From NCBI RefSeq assembly GCF_005670685.2, contig NZ_CP062008.1, forward strand, positions 4,092,001 through 4,156,000: 64,000 nucleotides of DNA, in the 5' to 3' direction. Shown one piece after another: positions 1 through 8,309 of the stretch; within the stretch, counting starts at the first letter, position 1, and the number at the start of each line of letters is the position of its first letter. The stretch is from Mycolicibacterium mucogenicum DSM 44124. GTDB lineage: Bacteria > Actinomycetota > Actinomycetes > Mycobacteriales > Mycobacteriaceae. The translations under genes were made by a program, and so were the position numbers. Under the pieces are notes generated by a model. That model saw only the letters and a program-made list of their open reading frames with translations, was not told the origin of the DNA and did no database searches.

Positions 1-1
1 C

Positions 2-940
2 CTCGGCACCTGGGGGCTCGTGGTGTCGGCGTCAGCGCTGTGTTCACCACTGATCACCGCCGTGCTCAACGACGCGTGGGGGTGGCGGGCCTTCCCTTAC
101 GAGACGGTGCTGACGACGGTCGTGTCGATTCCGCTACTGGCGTGGGGCGCGCGGGCGCAGGCACCCGAGCCCGACACTGTGCCCGAGAGCTCGCGCCGGG
201 GTACGGGTTTGATCGTTGGTTTCGGGCTGGCGCAGGTCGTCATCTTCCTCGTGGCCGGGGCCACCACCGAGCTGACGACCAAGGTCCTGTTGAGTCTGCT
301 GGCGACGGCGCTGGGCGTCGCGGTCATCGGCGCCTGCCGATCATCGGCCGGAGACGGAGCCCGCCGGCCGATTTTGTATCGCAGCTTCCTGATCGTCTTC
401 GTGGCCGGCATCGCGACCAACGTCTTCACCTTGGTGGTGATCTACGTCCTGCAACGGGTGCAGTCGTTCAGCTCGTACCGGGCCGCGCTCGTTCTCTTGC
501 CCATGGCGGTGGTCGCGGGCCTGTTGCCGATCTCGAGGTTCGGCCGCCCCGGCGATGCCGCGAAGAACACTCGGTTGGTGGCTTACGGTGCGGCGTGCCT
601 GGCGCTGGCCGGTTGCTGGGTCGCGGTGAGCGCCGACCATGTGGGTTCGTCGCTGATCAGTGCCACCGTGATGGGCGGCGCCATGGGCTTCCTGTGGAGT
701 TCACTGGCCACCAACGTGCTGACGAGTTCCGGCCGGGTGACGTTCGATTCCGCGGTGTACCACTACCTGCGGGCGTTGGGAGCGGCCATCGGCGTGTCGA
801 TAGGGGCGACGGCAATCGGCGGTTTCGCGGACCCGCACCGCCTGTTCGTCTTCGCCGGAGTGTTGATCGCCGTCGTCGGCGTCATCGCGTCCGTCGCGGC
901 ACGGCCGGCCGTCACCACTCGTGTGGAGGTCGAACACTGA
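2..940 (+). CDS. MFS transporter, C-terminal part (cut by window edge)
   Basis: The reading frame is open at the left edge, so only about the last 312 residues of a major facilitator superfamily permease are visible. They contain a run of hydrophobic helices separated by short charged loops, for example around 'IVGFGLAQVVIFLVAG', 'SFLIVFVAGIATNVF' and a Gly/Ala-rich helix 'GGAMGFLW', which fits the second half of a 12-14 helix drug:proton antiporter. The stop overlaps the start of the next gene (TGATG), so the two are probably translated together. Substrate unknown. The MFS assignment rests on helix pattern and Gly-rich packing motifs; an internal GTG at 20 is not the true start. Confidence 0.75.
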   Translation, partial: LGTWGLVVSASALCSPLITAVLNDAWGWRAFPYETVLTTVVSIPLLAWGARAQAPEPDTVPESSRRGTGLIVGFGLAQVVIFLVAGATTELTTKVLLSLLATALGVAVIGACRSSAGDGARRPILYRSFLIVFVAGIATNVFTLVVIYVLQRVQSFSSYRAALVLLPMAVVAGLLPISRFGRPGDAAKNTRLVAYGAACLALAGCWVAVSADHVGSSLISATVMGGAMGFLWSSLATNVLTSSGRVTFDSAVYHYLRALGAAIGVSIGATAIGGFADPHRLFVFAGVLIAVVGVIASVAARPAVTTRVEVEH

Positions 941-2244
941 TGCGCGATATCACTTTCGCCTGGCCACCCGGACAGCTCACCATGGACCCGCGCCTGGCCT
1001 ACAACGGAATCTCGAAAACCTATGTGCGACAGGTGTTCGAGAGCCTCGTCGACATCGACCCGGTGACCGCCCAGCTGAGGCCGTGGCTGGCGTCGGCGTG
1101 GCGTCGCCCCGATCCGCGCACCGTGGAGCTGACCATCCCGCCCGGCCGGCAGTTCTCTGACGGCACGCCGCTCACCGCAGACTCGGTCCGAAACAGCTTC
1201 CGCGACATCATGACTGACCTTGCGGATGTCACTCCCCTACCGTCGGCGGTTGCCGCCCTCACCGGGCTGTCAGCTGTGGAATCGCTCGGCGAGACGGTCG
1301 TCTTCCGGTTCGAGCGGCACAACGCAGCGTTCCTGCACAGCCTCGCGGGTGTGAACTTGGCGGTCAGCAAGCCGTCTACCGGCGACATGCGGCTCGGCAC
1401 CGGCTCGTGGGTGCCCGCGGAGTCGGGGTGCCTCGCCGATGGCAGGCATCGTCTGCTGTTCGACGCGCACGACGACGGATCCGCCGCGGTGCGCGCCGGT
1501 AGCACGGACGGCTTCGCGACGGCCGATATCCACAACCCGGGGATCAGTTACGGTCTGTGCCCCAACGCATCCCGCGGTCCCCTTGCCGATGCACGGATCC
1601 GGCGCGCGCTTTCTCTGCTGATCGATCGGGAGCGACTGCGCCCGATCCTGGAGTCGTGCGGCTACACCGTGGCCGGCTCGGTGCTTACGCCGACCACGCT
1701 GCACTACCTCGACTGCTCGGCCCAGTTGCGGCACGAACCGGCAGCGGCACACCGGTTGCTCGATGCGGCCACCACCGACGGGTTGCGGTTCGAGGTGGTG
1801 TTCAACAGCTCGTTCTCCCCCGTCGACGCCGAACTGTTGTCCGCGGTTGCCGACCAATGGGCGGACCATGGTGTCGAGCTGGTGTTGCACGACGTCGACT
1901 TCGGCGAGCTCCGGTCGCGGCAGCAGACGGGGGCCTACGATTTCCGGTTCTTCTATTACACGGCAATCGATCCCGATGCGTTGCGGTATCAGTTCGCGGT
2001 CGATCAACGCAACGCGATGTGCCGCGTGGAACGTGATCGGCTCGACGACCTGCTCGACGCGCAGTTGCACTGCCCCGAACCCGCCGAGCGCCGAAAGCTG
2101 GTGCACGGCATCCAGACCCACATCATCCATGACGGGCTGTGGCTGCCGATCGGCAACGTGCGCACCGTCGTCAGCCACCGACCGGATACCGTGCCCCGCC
2201 TCGCGCTCGACGCCGAGGGCCTGGCGCGCTTCCCCCATCTTTAG
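940..2244 (+). CDS. Family 5 solute-binding-like protein lacking a signal peptide
   Basis: The 434-residue product has the fold signature of extracellular solute-binding proteins family 5 (oligopeptide/nickel type): an N-terminal 'LTMDPRLAYNG' strand, the family motif 'FSDGTPLTADSVRNSF' near residues 70-85, and a C-terminal lobe ending 'DGLWLPIGNVRTVV'. Unlike true lipoprotein binders it begins directly with the mature domain: there is no hydrophobic signal sequence and no lipobox, and at 434 residues it is shorter than the usual 500-550. Its ATG overlaps the stop of the upstream MFS gene. It may be a cytoplasmic ligand sensor (compare the C-terminal domain of the regulator SgrR) or a protein exported another way. 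No ABC permease adjoins it. Confidence 0.75.
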   Translation: MRDITFAWPPGQLTMDPRLAYNGISKTYVRQVFESLVDIDPVTAQLRPWLASAWRRPDPRTVELTIPPGRQFSDGTPLTADSVRNSFRDIMTDLADVTPLPSAVAALTGLSAVESLGETVVFRFERHNAAFLHSLAGVNLAVSKPSTGDMRLGTGSWVPAESGCLADGRHRLLFDAHDDGSAAVRAGSTDGFATADIHNPGISYGLCPNASRGPLADARIRRALSLLIDRERLRPILESCGYTVAGSVLTPTTLHYLDCSAQLRHEPAAAHRLLDAATTDGLRFEVVFNSSFSPVDAELLSAVADQWADHGVELVLHDVDFGELRSRQQTGAYDFRFFYYTAIDPDALRYQFAVDQRNAMCRVERDRLDDLLDAQLHCPEPAERRKLVHGIQTHIIHDGLWLPIGNVRTVVSHRPDTVPRLALDAEGLARFPHL

Positions 2245-2256
2245 AAAGGCATCACC

Positions 2257-3405
2257 GTGTCAGACCTCATCACTGCACCCGTCGTCATCGTCGGCGCCGG
2301 ACTCGGCGGACTCGCCGCGGCGATCGCATTACAGCAGAGCGGCCGCCACGCCATCGTGGTGGACAAGACCCGCGAGCTCGGCGAGGTCGGCGGCCCGCTC
2401 GGCATCTCACCACCGACGCTACGACTGTTCGGCGAATGGGGCATGCTCGAGCAGTTCAACCGGATCTCTTCTGTGACGCGCTATTTCGAGACGCACGATC
2501 AGGCCGGTCACGTCGAGTCCGTCGCCGACTACGCGGCAATCCCGGAAATCGGTTCGGAACACGGCCGGTTCGGATATGCCGACGCCGAGTTGTCGCCGCG
2601 CACCGTCCACCGGGCCGACCTGCATGCCCTGATGGTGGCGCATCTCGGCAGGGACCGAGTTCGGCTGCGCCACCAGCTGACCGGTCTCGTCGAGCATGAC
2701 GATCACGTCGATCTCACGTTCGCCGACGGCGCCGTCATCCCGACGCAGTTGGTGATCGGCGCCGACGGGCTGCGGTCCACTGTGCGTGGGCTTTTCAGCG
2801 ATGACTCGATCAACTACTGCGGTTCGGTGATCTTCCGCGCCGTCAGCTCCGTCGACTGCCTGGGCGCCCGCCCGAACGACCGGTTGCGCTCGTGGCATTC
2901 GGCCGACTACGCCAGACACGTCATCGCGATGCCGGTGCGCGCGGGCCGGCAGGTAGCGGTCGACGCGACCCTCGGTATCGACGAACCACCGCTGCACCTG
3001 TGGTCGGCGCGTGCGGATTTGGCAGCGCTGGCAAGGCAATTCGATGACTTCGAGACCGTCGTGGGTCAGCTGATCCGCAGCGCCACCGGCCCGGTGTACA
3101 TGCACCCGGTCTACGACCGGGACCCCATCGCGCGCTGGACGACCGCGCGCGTCGCGCTGCTCGGTGATGCCGCACACCCGATGACGCCGTTCGGCGGGCA
3201 GGGCGCCAATCAGGCGATCCAGGACGGTGCCGAGCTCGCGCGTCAGCTGACCGATGCTCAGGACGGTGATGTCGCCGCGGCACTCCAGCGCTACCAGGCC
3301 GTCCGGACCGCGCAGACTGCGGAGATTCAGCGCTCAGCGCGGCAGCTGGCCTCGCGGCGGGCGACCATCGCGATGCGACTGACCGACGTGCTGGTCGACG
3401 CCTAG
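2257..3405 (+). CDS. FAD-dependent monooxygenase (PHBH fold)
   Basis: A 382-residue flavoprotein hydroxylase of the p-hydroxybenzoate hydroxylase/salicylate hydroxylase class. Residues 9-18 carry the Rossmann dinucleotide motif (GAGLGG), the middle has the 'VIGADGLRSTVR' DG motif that contacts FAD and NADPH, and the C-terminal third has the 'GDAAHPMTPFGGQGANQA' motif that binds the FAD ribityl chain. Such enzymes use NAD(P)H and O2 to hydroxylate aromatic rings; some inactivate antibiotics. The GTG start follows 'agaaagg' and lies 12 nt after the binding-protein gene, so the three genes form one transcription unit. The substrate cannot be read from sequence; transport plus oxidation of an aromatic compound is an inference from context. 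Confidence 0.88.
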   Translation: MSDLITAPVVIVGAGLGGLAAAIALQQSGRHAIVVDKTRELGEVGGPLGISPPTLRLFGEWGMLEQFNRISSVTRYFETHDQAGHVESVADYAAIPEIGSEHGRFGYADAELSPRTVHRADLHALMVAHLGRDRVRLRHQLTGLVEHDDHVDLTFADGAVIPTQLVIGADGLRSTVRGLFSDDSINYCGSVIFRAVSSVDCLGARPNDRLRSWHSADYARHVIAMPVRAGRQVAVDATLGIDEPPLHLWSARADLAALARQFDDFETVVGQLIRSATGPVYMHPVYDRDPIARWTTARVALLGDAAHPMTPFGGQGANQAIQDGAELARQLTDAQDGDVAAALQRYQAVRTAQTAEIQRSARQLASRRATIAMRLTDVLVDA

Positions 3406-3439
3406 CCCCGCAGACTCCGAAACATGCCGAGGCAGTGGC

Positions 3440-3682
3440 CTAACGCTTCTCGCTGCCCCCGACACGCGTGACCAACCGGGCGAACCACTCGCGAAAACGC
3501 ACATGTCGCGGCTGCTTCTCATCTCCGGTCACGTCGACCCAGGACCCCGCACCGTACTTGTTGGTCTGCGCAGACCCGGAGCGGACGATCTCAAGCGAAC
3601 CATCGGTGTGCTTGATGTAGCGGTCGGCGAAGCGTGCGAATTCGTCTACTGCACCGCCGTCGCGCGTGACGTGGACGGTCAT
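3440..3682 (-). CDS. Small hypothetical protein (80 aa)
   Basis: A soluble, charged 80-residue protein with a plausible composition ('FARFADRYIKHTDGSLEI', 'GAGSWVDVTGDEKQPRHVRF') and no signal peptide or membrane segment. I do not recognise a family. It converges on the FAD monooxygenase and ends 34 nt from it. A longer plus-strand frame crosses the same bases but has an unnatural Arg/Ser-rich composition, so I prefer this one. No good ribosome-binding site is seen before the ATG. Function unknown; moderate confidence that it is a gene at all. Confidence 0.5.
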   Translation of the reverse strand: MTVHVTRDGGAVDEFARFADRYIKHTDGSLEIVRSGSAQTNKYGAGSWVDVTGDEKQPRHVRFREWFARLVTRVGGSEKR

Positions 3683-3993
3683 GATGAAAATCCAATCTCT
3701 AGCGTTTTCCTCGTGACTGCGTTGCGCCAGCGAGTTGCCTTGCGGTCAAACATGTTCAGGCGAGGCATGCGCGACGACAGTCGACGCCGCAGTTTGAGGC
3801 GTCATCGCGACGCTCCGCTCTCGGCCGGGAATCGGCCAGATCAGTTCAACTCGGCGACGAAACAGCTTCGAACAGCCGTATGCGAGATACCGCCGATTAC
3901 CCCACACTACGCCGGATCGGCGTGACCTCGCAGAAATCGATGGTGACCGTCGTATGGCGCGTGCGGCAACTGAGCAATATCAGTGCGATGTGC
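3683..3993. other. Gene-free stretch of about 310 bp
   Basis: No convincing coding frame, RNA or repeat. The base composition is less GC-biased than its neighbours and many short frames are interrupted, which would fit a decayed or regulatory boundary between the accessory FAD-monooxygenase cluster and the conserved moxR operon. Nothing more specific can be supported. Confidence 0.4.
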
Positions 3994-4497
3994 TTACGGT
4001 GCAACAGTATTGAGATCAGACACCCGATTCCGGCGGTTGGACTCGGTGTGCGGAGCCAACGCCAGCCAGTAGAGCGCGACCACCGCCGGCGGCGCCAGCA
4101 GCGGCAGCCACGGCAGGTCCAGATTCACCGCGGTGGCGACGACGCCCATGAGTGTAAAACCAAGCATGCCAAGCAGTGTCGGCCTGGTCATGGTGACCAC
4201 CCCGGCGCCCGCCGCATGTCGCAACAGCAGGTACGCGGCCGCGGACAGTCCCGATAGTGCCGCGACCAGCGCCGGCGAGTCGGACAGAGCCAGTACCACC
4301 ACCGTGAGCAGCACAGCCCCCGTCGCCGCAGCCCGGAACGCCAGGCCGGTAGCCACCGCCGCCAGTGCCGCAACGGCGACGATGACGGCCGTGCCGTGGG
4401 CCTGAATACCGGCCACCGCGACCATGAGGACGCCGAAGCCGGTCGAAAGCGTCCGGGCACCAGGCTGACCCAACCGGGTTGCCGCGTCGGTCGTCAT
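3994..4497 (-). CDS. Small integral membrane protein, last gene of the moxR operon
   Basis: A 167-residue protein made almost wholly of Ala/Val/Leu-rich helices (about five predicted spans, starting near residue 20) with a hydrophilic tail 'HTESNRRNRVSD'. It lies 4 nt downstream of the DUF58 gene and is the distal gene of the MoxR/DUF58/DUF4129 cluster, in the position of M. tuberculosis Rv3162c. A membrane partner for the MoxR-DUF58 machinery is an inference from operon position only. Confidence 0.7.
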   Translation of the reverse strand: MTTDAATRLGQPGARTLSTGFGVLMVAVAGIQAHGTAVIVAVAALAAVATGLAFRAAATGAVLLTVVVLALSDSPALVAALSGLSAAAYLLLRHAAGAGVVTMTRPTLLGMLGFTLMGVVATAVNLDLPWLPLLAPPAVVALYWLALAPHTESNRRNRVSDLNTVAP

Positions 4498-4501
4498 CGC
4501 G

Positions 4502-5758
4502 TCACCGCCTCGCGGCCCGCCGGCGCGCCGGCATCAACCGCAGCGCCTGGTCCAGAGTGGCAGTCGACGGCCACGGTACGACGTCGACACCGACGATCCC
4601 CATGTCGCGATACATGGCATGACGCTGCAGCGCCCACATGCGGGCCAGCGTCGCATCGTGCTCGCCGTCGAACGGCGGCCCTTCCAGCACGTCGACGGCC
4701 ACCACGGTGTGCCGGCGGTTGCGCAACTCGGTGAGCGCCAATGCGAATGCGGTGTCGAGCAACGTCGAGAAGGCGAACACGATCGCACCGGGCGGCACGG
4801 CCGCGCGCGGCGCCAATGTGCCTGTCGTCGTTTCGTATTCACGCCCCACGCACATCGCGGCATCGAGCACGCGGTAGAACTGGCGCTGGCCGATGTCGGC
4901 GCCGATCCACCGCGGCCGCGCGCTACCGAGCGCGACGATGCCGGCGCGGTCACCGTTCCGCAGCGCGCTCTGCACCACTTGCGCGGCGCCGAGCACGACT
5001 CGCTCCATGGCGGCGGACGCCGGTCCGAGAGGCTGCATGCTCGTATCAATGAGCACGACCACGTCCGCGGCGCGGTGGGTCAAGCGTTCGGTGACGTGAA
5101 GCCGGCCCCGGCGGGCGCTCACCGGCCAGTTGATGGTGCGCAGCTGGTCGCCGGGCAGGTAGGCACGGACGTCCGCGTACTCGACGCCCGGTCCGACGTG
5201 GCGGGTGAGGTGCGTGCCGAGCCGGTCGGGCAATTCGATGCGCGGTATCGGTGTCGATTGAGGCGGTGCAACGGGAAAGACGAAGACTTCGGCGGCTTCG
5301 ACGGTGCCCGTCCCGGCCAGTAGTCCCCCGCCCGCCACCGCGTCGACCCTGGCCCGGATCGGATATCGGCCCCAGCGCTCGGCCTGCACCGAGACGCTCT
5401 GCCGCGGTGCGGCGCTGCCCTCGAGAACCTCGATGTCCATTCCTGATTCGACGGACACCGTCACCTCGGCCGCGATGGTCGGCGCGTCCGTCGTCACCCA
5501 GACCGTCAGCTCCGTCTTGTCGTTCTCGAAGCACCGGGTGAGGACCGGCCGCCCCTGTACGTACACCTTGGCGGACGGGCGCTGCCAGCTGATCGAGCAC
5601 AGCACACCGAGCAGCGGCGCCGCGAAGGCGATGAGCTGCCACCGCGGGCCGAGCACGGCCACGGCGAGGGCGATGCCGGTGCAGGTGGCGATGGCCTTCG
5701 TGAGCGAGGATGCGCACCAACGCAATTCGACTTCGCGGGGTTCGGTCGCACTCGTCAC
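4502..5758 (-). CDS. DUF58 (VWA-like) protein, MoxR partner
   Basis: A 418-residue protein with two N-terminal hydrophobic segments (about residues 22-60, around 'AIATCTGIALAVAVLG') followed by a soluble region and the DUF58 core: 'GPGVEYADVRAYLPGDQLRTINW', then a von Willebrand A-like strand 'VVVLIDTSM'. DUF58 proteins are encoded beside MoxR AAA+ ATPases and are thought to be their co-chaperone or adaptor at the membrane. The start is taken as the GTG at 5758, whose GTGA overlaps the MoxR stop; an in-frame upstream ATG would add 28 basic residues lying entirely inside the MoxR gene. Ortholog by position of Rv3163c. Confidence 0.85.
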   Translation of the reverse strand: MTSATEPREVELRWCASSLTKAIATCTGIALAVAVLGPRWQLIAFAAPLLGVLCSISWQRPSAKVYVQGRPVLTRCFENDKTELTVWVTTDAPTIAAEVTVSVESGMDIEVLEGSAAPRQSVSVQAERWGRYPIRARVDAVAGGGLLAGTGTVEAAEVFVFPVAPPQSTPIPRIELPDRLGTHLTRHVGPGVEYADVRAYLPGDQLRTINWPVSARRGRLHVTERLTHRAADVVVLIDTSMQPLGPASAAMERVVLGAAQVVQSALRNGDRAGIVALGSARPRWIGADIGQRQFYRVLDAAMCVGREYETTTGTLAPRAAVPPGAIVFAFSTLLDTAFALALTELRNRRHTVVAVDVLEGPPFDGEHDATLARMWALQRHAMYRDMGIVGVDVVPWPSTATLDQALRLMPARRRAARR

Positions 5759-6723
5759 GACGGCCCACCGCGCGTCCGCGGCACGGGCAGACGTTGCAGC
5801 AGCTGTGCCACGATGTCGCTGCCGTGGACGCTGCGTACCCACATCTCCGGCTTGAGACTGATCCGGTGCGAAATCACCGGAATGGCAAGCGCTTTGACGT
5901 CCTCGGGAATCACGTAATCCCGGCCGAAAAGCAGCGCACGCGCACGGGCGAGTTGCACGAGATCGAGCTCGGCCCGGGGGCTGGCGCCGACGACCACCTG
6001 TGGGTGACTGCGACTGGCCGCCGCCAGCGACACCACGTAGTGCAGGACGTCGTCATGCACCGTCACCTGCTCGACCGACTCGCGCATGGCAAGCAGATCA
6101 TGGGCATCGACAATCTGTTTCACCATCGGTTCGGCGGAACCACGTTCGAGACGGCGGCGCAGCATCACCGTTTCGTCGGCACCGGACAGGTACTTCAGTT
6201 CGACTCGGACCGCGAATCTGTCGAGCTGTGCCTCCGGCAGCGGGTAGGTGCCCTCGTACTCGATGGGGTTGTCCGTGGCGAGAACGATGAACGGCGCGGG
6301 CAGCCGGTGAGTTTCGCCGTCGATGCTCACCTGACTTTCCGCCATGGCCTCCAGCAGCGCGGCCTGGGTCTTCGGCGGCGTCCGGTTGATCTCGTCGCCC
6401 AGCAGCAGGTTGGTGAAGATCGGCCCGCGCCGGAACTCGAACCGGCCGGACTGCATGTCGTAGATGGTCGAGCCGAGCAGATCGGCGGGCAGCAGGTCCG
6501 GGGTGAATTGCACACGGGTGAAGGCCAGGCCCAATGCTCGCGCAAAAGACTTGGCGATCAACGTCTTCCCCAGTCCCGGGAGGTCCTCGATGAGCACGTG
6601 GCCACCCGCGAGCACGGCGGTCAGGATGAGGGTCAGCGCGGCTCGCTTCCCCACCACCACGCGCTCGATCTCGTCGAGCACCGCCTCGGAATGGGCCGTC
6701 GTCAGCTCTGCCGGCATCGTCAT
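5755..6723 (-). CDS. moxR3: MoxR-family AAA+ ATPase (moxR3 type)
   Basis: A 322-residue AAA+ ATPase. Walker A is the MoxR form 'EDLPGLGKT' (residues 46-54), Walker B 'LLLGDEINR' lies at about 107-114, followed by sensor 1 'VLATDNP' and sensor 2 'VVGASPRAEL'. MoxR ATPases act as chaperones that mature or activate protein complexes, often with a DUF58/VWA partner and cell-envelope proteins. The ATG overlaps the stop of the upstream 160-residue protein (ATGA), and the stop overlaps the DUF58 start, showing tight translational coupling. Of the mycobacterial MoxR paralogs, the gene order here matches the moxR3 (Rv3164c) operon as I remember it. Confidence 0.9.
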   Translation of the reverse strand: MTMPAELTTAHSEAVLDEIERVVVGKRAALTLILTAVLAGGHVLIEDLPGLGKTLIAKSFARALGLAFTRVQFTPDLLPADLLGSTIYDMQSGRFEFRRGPIFTNLLLGDEINRTPPKTQAALLEAMAESQVSIDGETHRLPAPFIVLATDNPIEYEGTYPLPEAQLDRFAVRVELKYLSGADETVMLRRRLERGSAEPMVKQIVDAHDLLAMRESVEQVTVHDDVLHYVVSLAAASRSHPQVVVGASPRAELDLVQLARARALLFGRDYVIPEDVKALAIPVISHRISLKPEMWVRSVHGSDIVAQLLQRLPVPRTRGGPS

Positions 6724-7202
6724 AGCCGCTCCAATCGGTGCAGGATTTCATCGAGCGTGGCCCGGCCCGGTCCCGGCTCGGCGCGGCTGGACCGGCGGAC
6801 ATCGTGCGGATCCACCCACTGCCACAACTGATCGCCGAAAACCATCCGCCCGGTCGCTTGCATCGCGGCCGGATCCCTGGCCTGCTGCGGACCGGTCGCC
6901 ATGAAGAACTCCCGCGCCAACGTGGGCCGCAGGTGTTGATCCCAGTCACCGCGCGTCGTCTCCGACCACTGGATCAGCGTTTCGGTGCGAACGATCCAGT
7001 CCCGCAACGACTCTTCCGCGTCGTTCACCGCCGGTTCGACGAATCGCGGTCCGCGGTCGACCAGACGGCGCCGGAAAGCCCACAGCACGAGCACCGCCAC
7101 AGCCGCGGAGACCCACCCAACCGCTCGGCGATCTCCGAGGATCAGCGCGAGCAGCTCCGCCCCTATCACCAACGTGATCCCAACGATCCCAATCCTCTTC
7201 AT
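6720..7202 (-). CDS. Conserved membrane-anchored protein of the moxR3 operon
   Basis: A 160-residue protein with two N-terminal hydrophobic segments (about 5-23 and 29-44, separated by 'GDRRAVGW') and a cytosolic helical domain containing 'LRDWIVRTETLIQW' and 'REFFMATGPQQARDP'. Its length and its place between DUF4129 and MoxR match Rv3165c of M. tuberculosis. Both ends overlap neighbours by ATGA, so it is an integral part of the operon. No enzymatic motif is visible; a structural subunit of the MoxR-DUF58 complex is inferred. Confidence 0.75.
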   Translation of the reverse strand: MKRIGIVGITLVIGAELLALILGDRRAVGWVSAAVAVLVLWAFRRRLVDRGPRFVEPAVNDAEESLRDWIVRTETLIQWSETTRGDWDQHLRPTLAREFFMATGPQQARDPAAMQATGRMVFGDQLWQWVDPHDVRRSSRAEPGPGRATLDEILHRLERL

Positions 7203-8188
7203 GTCAGGCTCCGCAGCTCGTCGAGCACCCGGAGCAGCGCCCCGGCGGCAATCTCACGATGGCGCTCGGTCATGACGTGCGGGCTGAAACGAGCCTCGGC
7301 GAACAAGGCGACCAGCTCGGTCGCGCTGCCCGCGTGCAGCGCATGGTGCTCGACGGCGCGGGCAAGTACTTCAGACGGCGTGTCCGAGTCCTGCGGTGCG
7401 GCACCCGGAGCGTCCGCGAGGGCGCGCTCCATCGCGGCATAGCAGGCGATGATGGACTCGCGGGGCCCGCGGCTGCGGTCGCCGATCTCGGCAAGGCCGA
7501 ATTCCGCTGCCCGCGTGAGGGATTCCGGTGTCGACTCCCCCACTACCGGTGCCGGGCCGTCAGCGACCGGCAGCTGTGGCTCGGAACCGCGCCGGCCTCT
7601 GCGGACCAGGACACCGCCGACAGCCCACAGCAGCAGCATCATCACGGTTGCCGCGAGCAGGTAACCGAAGACGCTGGGCTCTTGTTGCCGAGGTACTGCT
7701 GGCGGCTGTGTCGGCGGCGGTGAGGGCACCGGGTTGATCGGCGCTCTGTTCTGCGGGGGTTCCGCGAAGGGCAGAGCTGGTAGTTGCAGCAGCTGCAGAT
7801 GTGACAGCAGGAGAAGGATCACCAGCCAGGCGAGGAGTACTCCGCCCCCGATCAGCAGCAGACGGCCTACGGGCTTCCAGGTGAGCTTGCCGTCGAACGA
7901 TCCCGGCAACTGGAAGGTCGCCGACGCGCCGGCCGTCCTCGGACGCCGGCGCGATGCGATGAACGCGATCGCGACGATGAGCACCGAGACGACGAGCACC
8001 GTGTCGATGCCAACTTGGCCCGCGGTGCTGCTTGCCGGCTTGTCGGGGTGCGGGTGACCGCTGCCGGGCAGATACCCGCGCAGCGCCAGGGACACGACGA
8101 ACAGCAGCACGATCAGCGCGACCACGCGCCCCAACGCCCTGTCGCTACCGTTCATCGGTACACCGCTCGATCGTTTGCCCTGTTCCAT
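7199..8188 (-). CDS. DUF4129-domain membrane protein, first gene of the moxR3 operon
   Basis: A 329-residue protein with an N-terminal membrane segment ('VVALIVLLFVVSLALRG'), two more near residues 48-65 and 107-128, a Pro-rich stretch ('NPVPSPPPTQPPAVP'), a fourth helix, and a C-terminal cytoplasmic DUF4129 domain ('SIIACYAAMERALADAPG', 'SEVLARAVEH'). DUF4129 occurs with MoxR/DUF58 and transglutaminase-like genes. The operon probably starts here, divergent from dppA with 121 bp between. ATGs at 8188 and 8155 are both possible starts; neither has a strong ribosome-binding site. Confidence 0.8.
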   Translation of the reverse strand: MEQGKRSSGVPMNGSDRALGRVVALIVLLFVVSLALRGYLPGSGHPHPDKPASSTAGQVGIDTVLVVSVLIVAIAFIASRRRPRTAGASATFQLPGSFDGKLTWKPVGRLLLIGGGVLLAWLVILLLLSHLQLLQLPALPFAEPPQNRAPINPVPSPPPTQPPAVPRQQEPSVFGYLLAATVMMLLLWAVGGVLVRRGRRGSEPQLPVADGPAPVVGESTPESLTRAAEFGLAEIGDRSRGPRESIIACYAAMERALADAPGAAPQDSDTPSEVLARAVEHHALHAGSATELVALFAEARFSPHVMTERHREIAAGALLRVLDELRSLT

Positions 8189-8309
8189 CGTGGCACGTCA
8201 CAGCCGCCGAAACTGCCGAACAAGCTCGATGCCCTCACGACCTGACGTTCCTCGTCTGGCCGAGGGAATCGAGTTATGGAAATGTGAGGCGCTCGATCGG
8301 AGGTCCGAA

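Noticed and set aside
3503..3925. A 140-codon plus-strand frame after the FAD monooxygenase
   Set aside because: Its product is Arg/Ser-rich and non-globular, and it overlaps a more protein-like frame on the minus strand.
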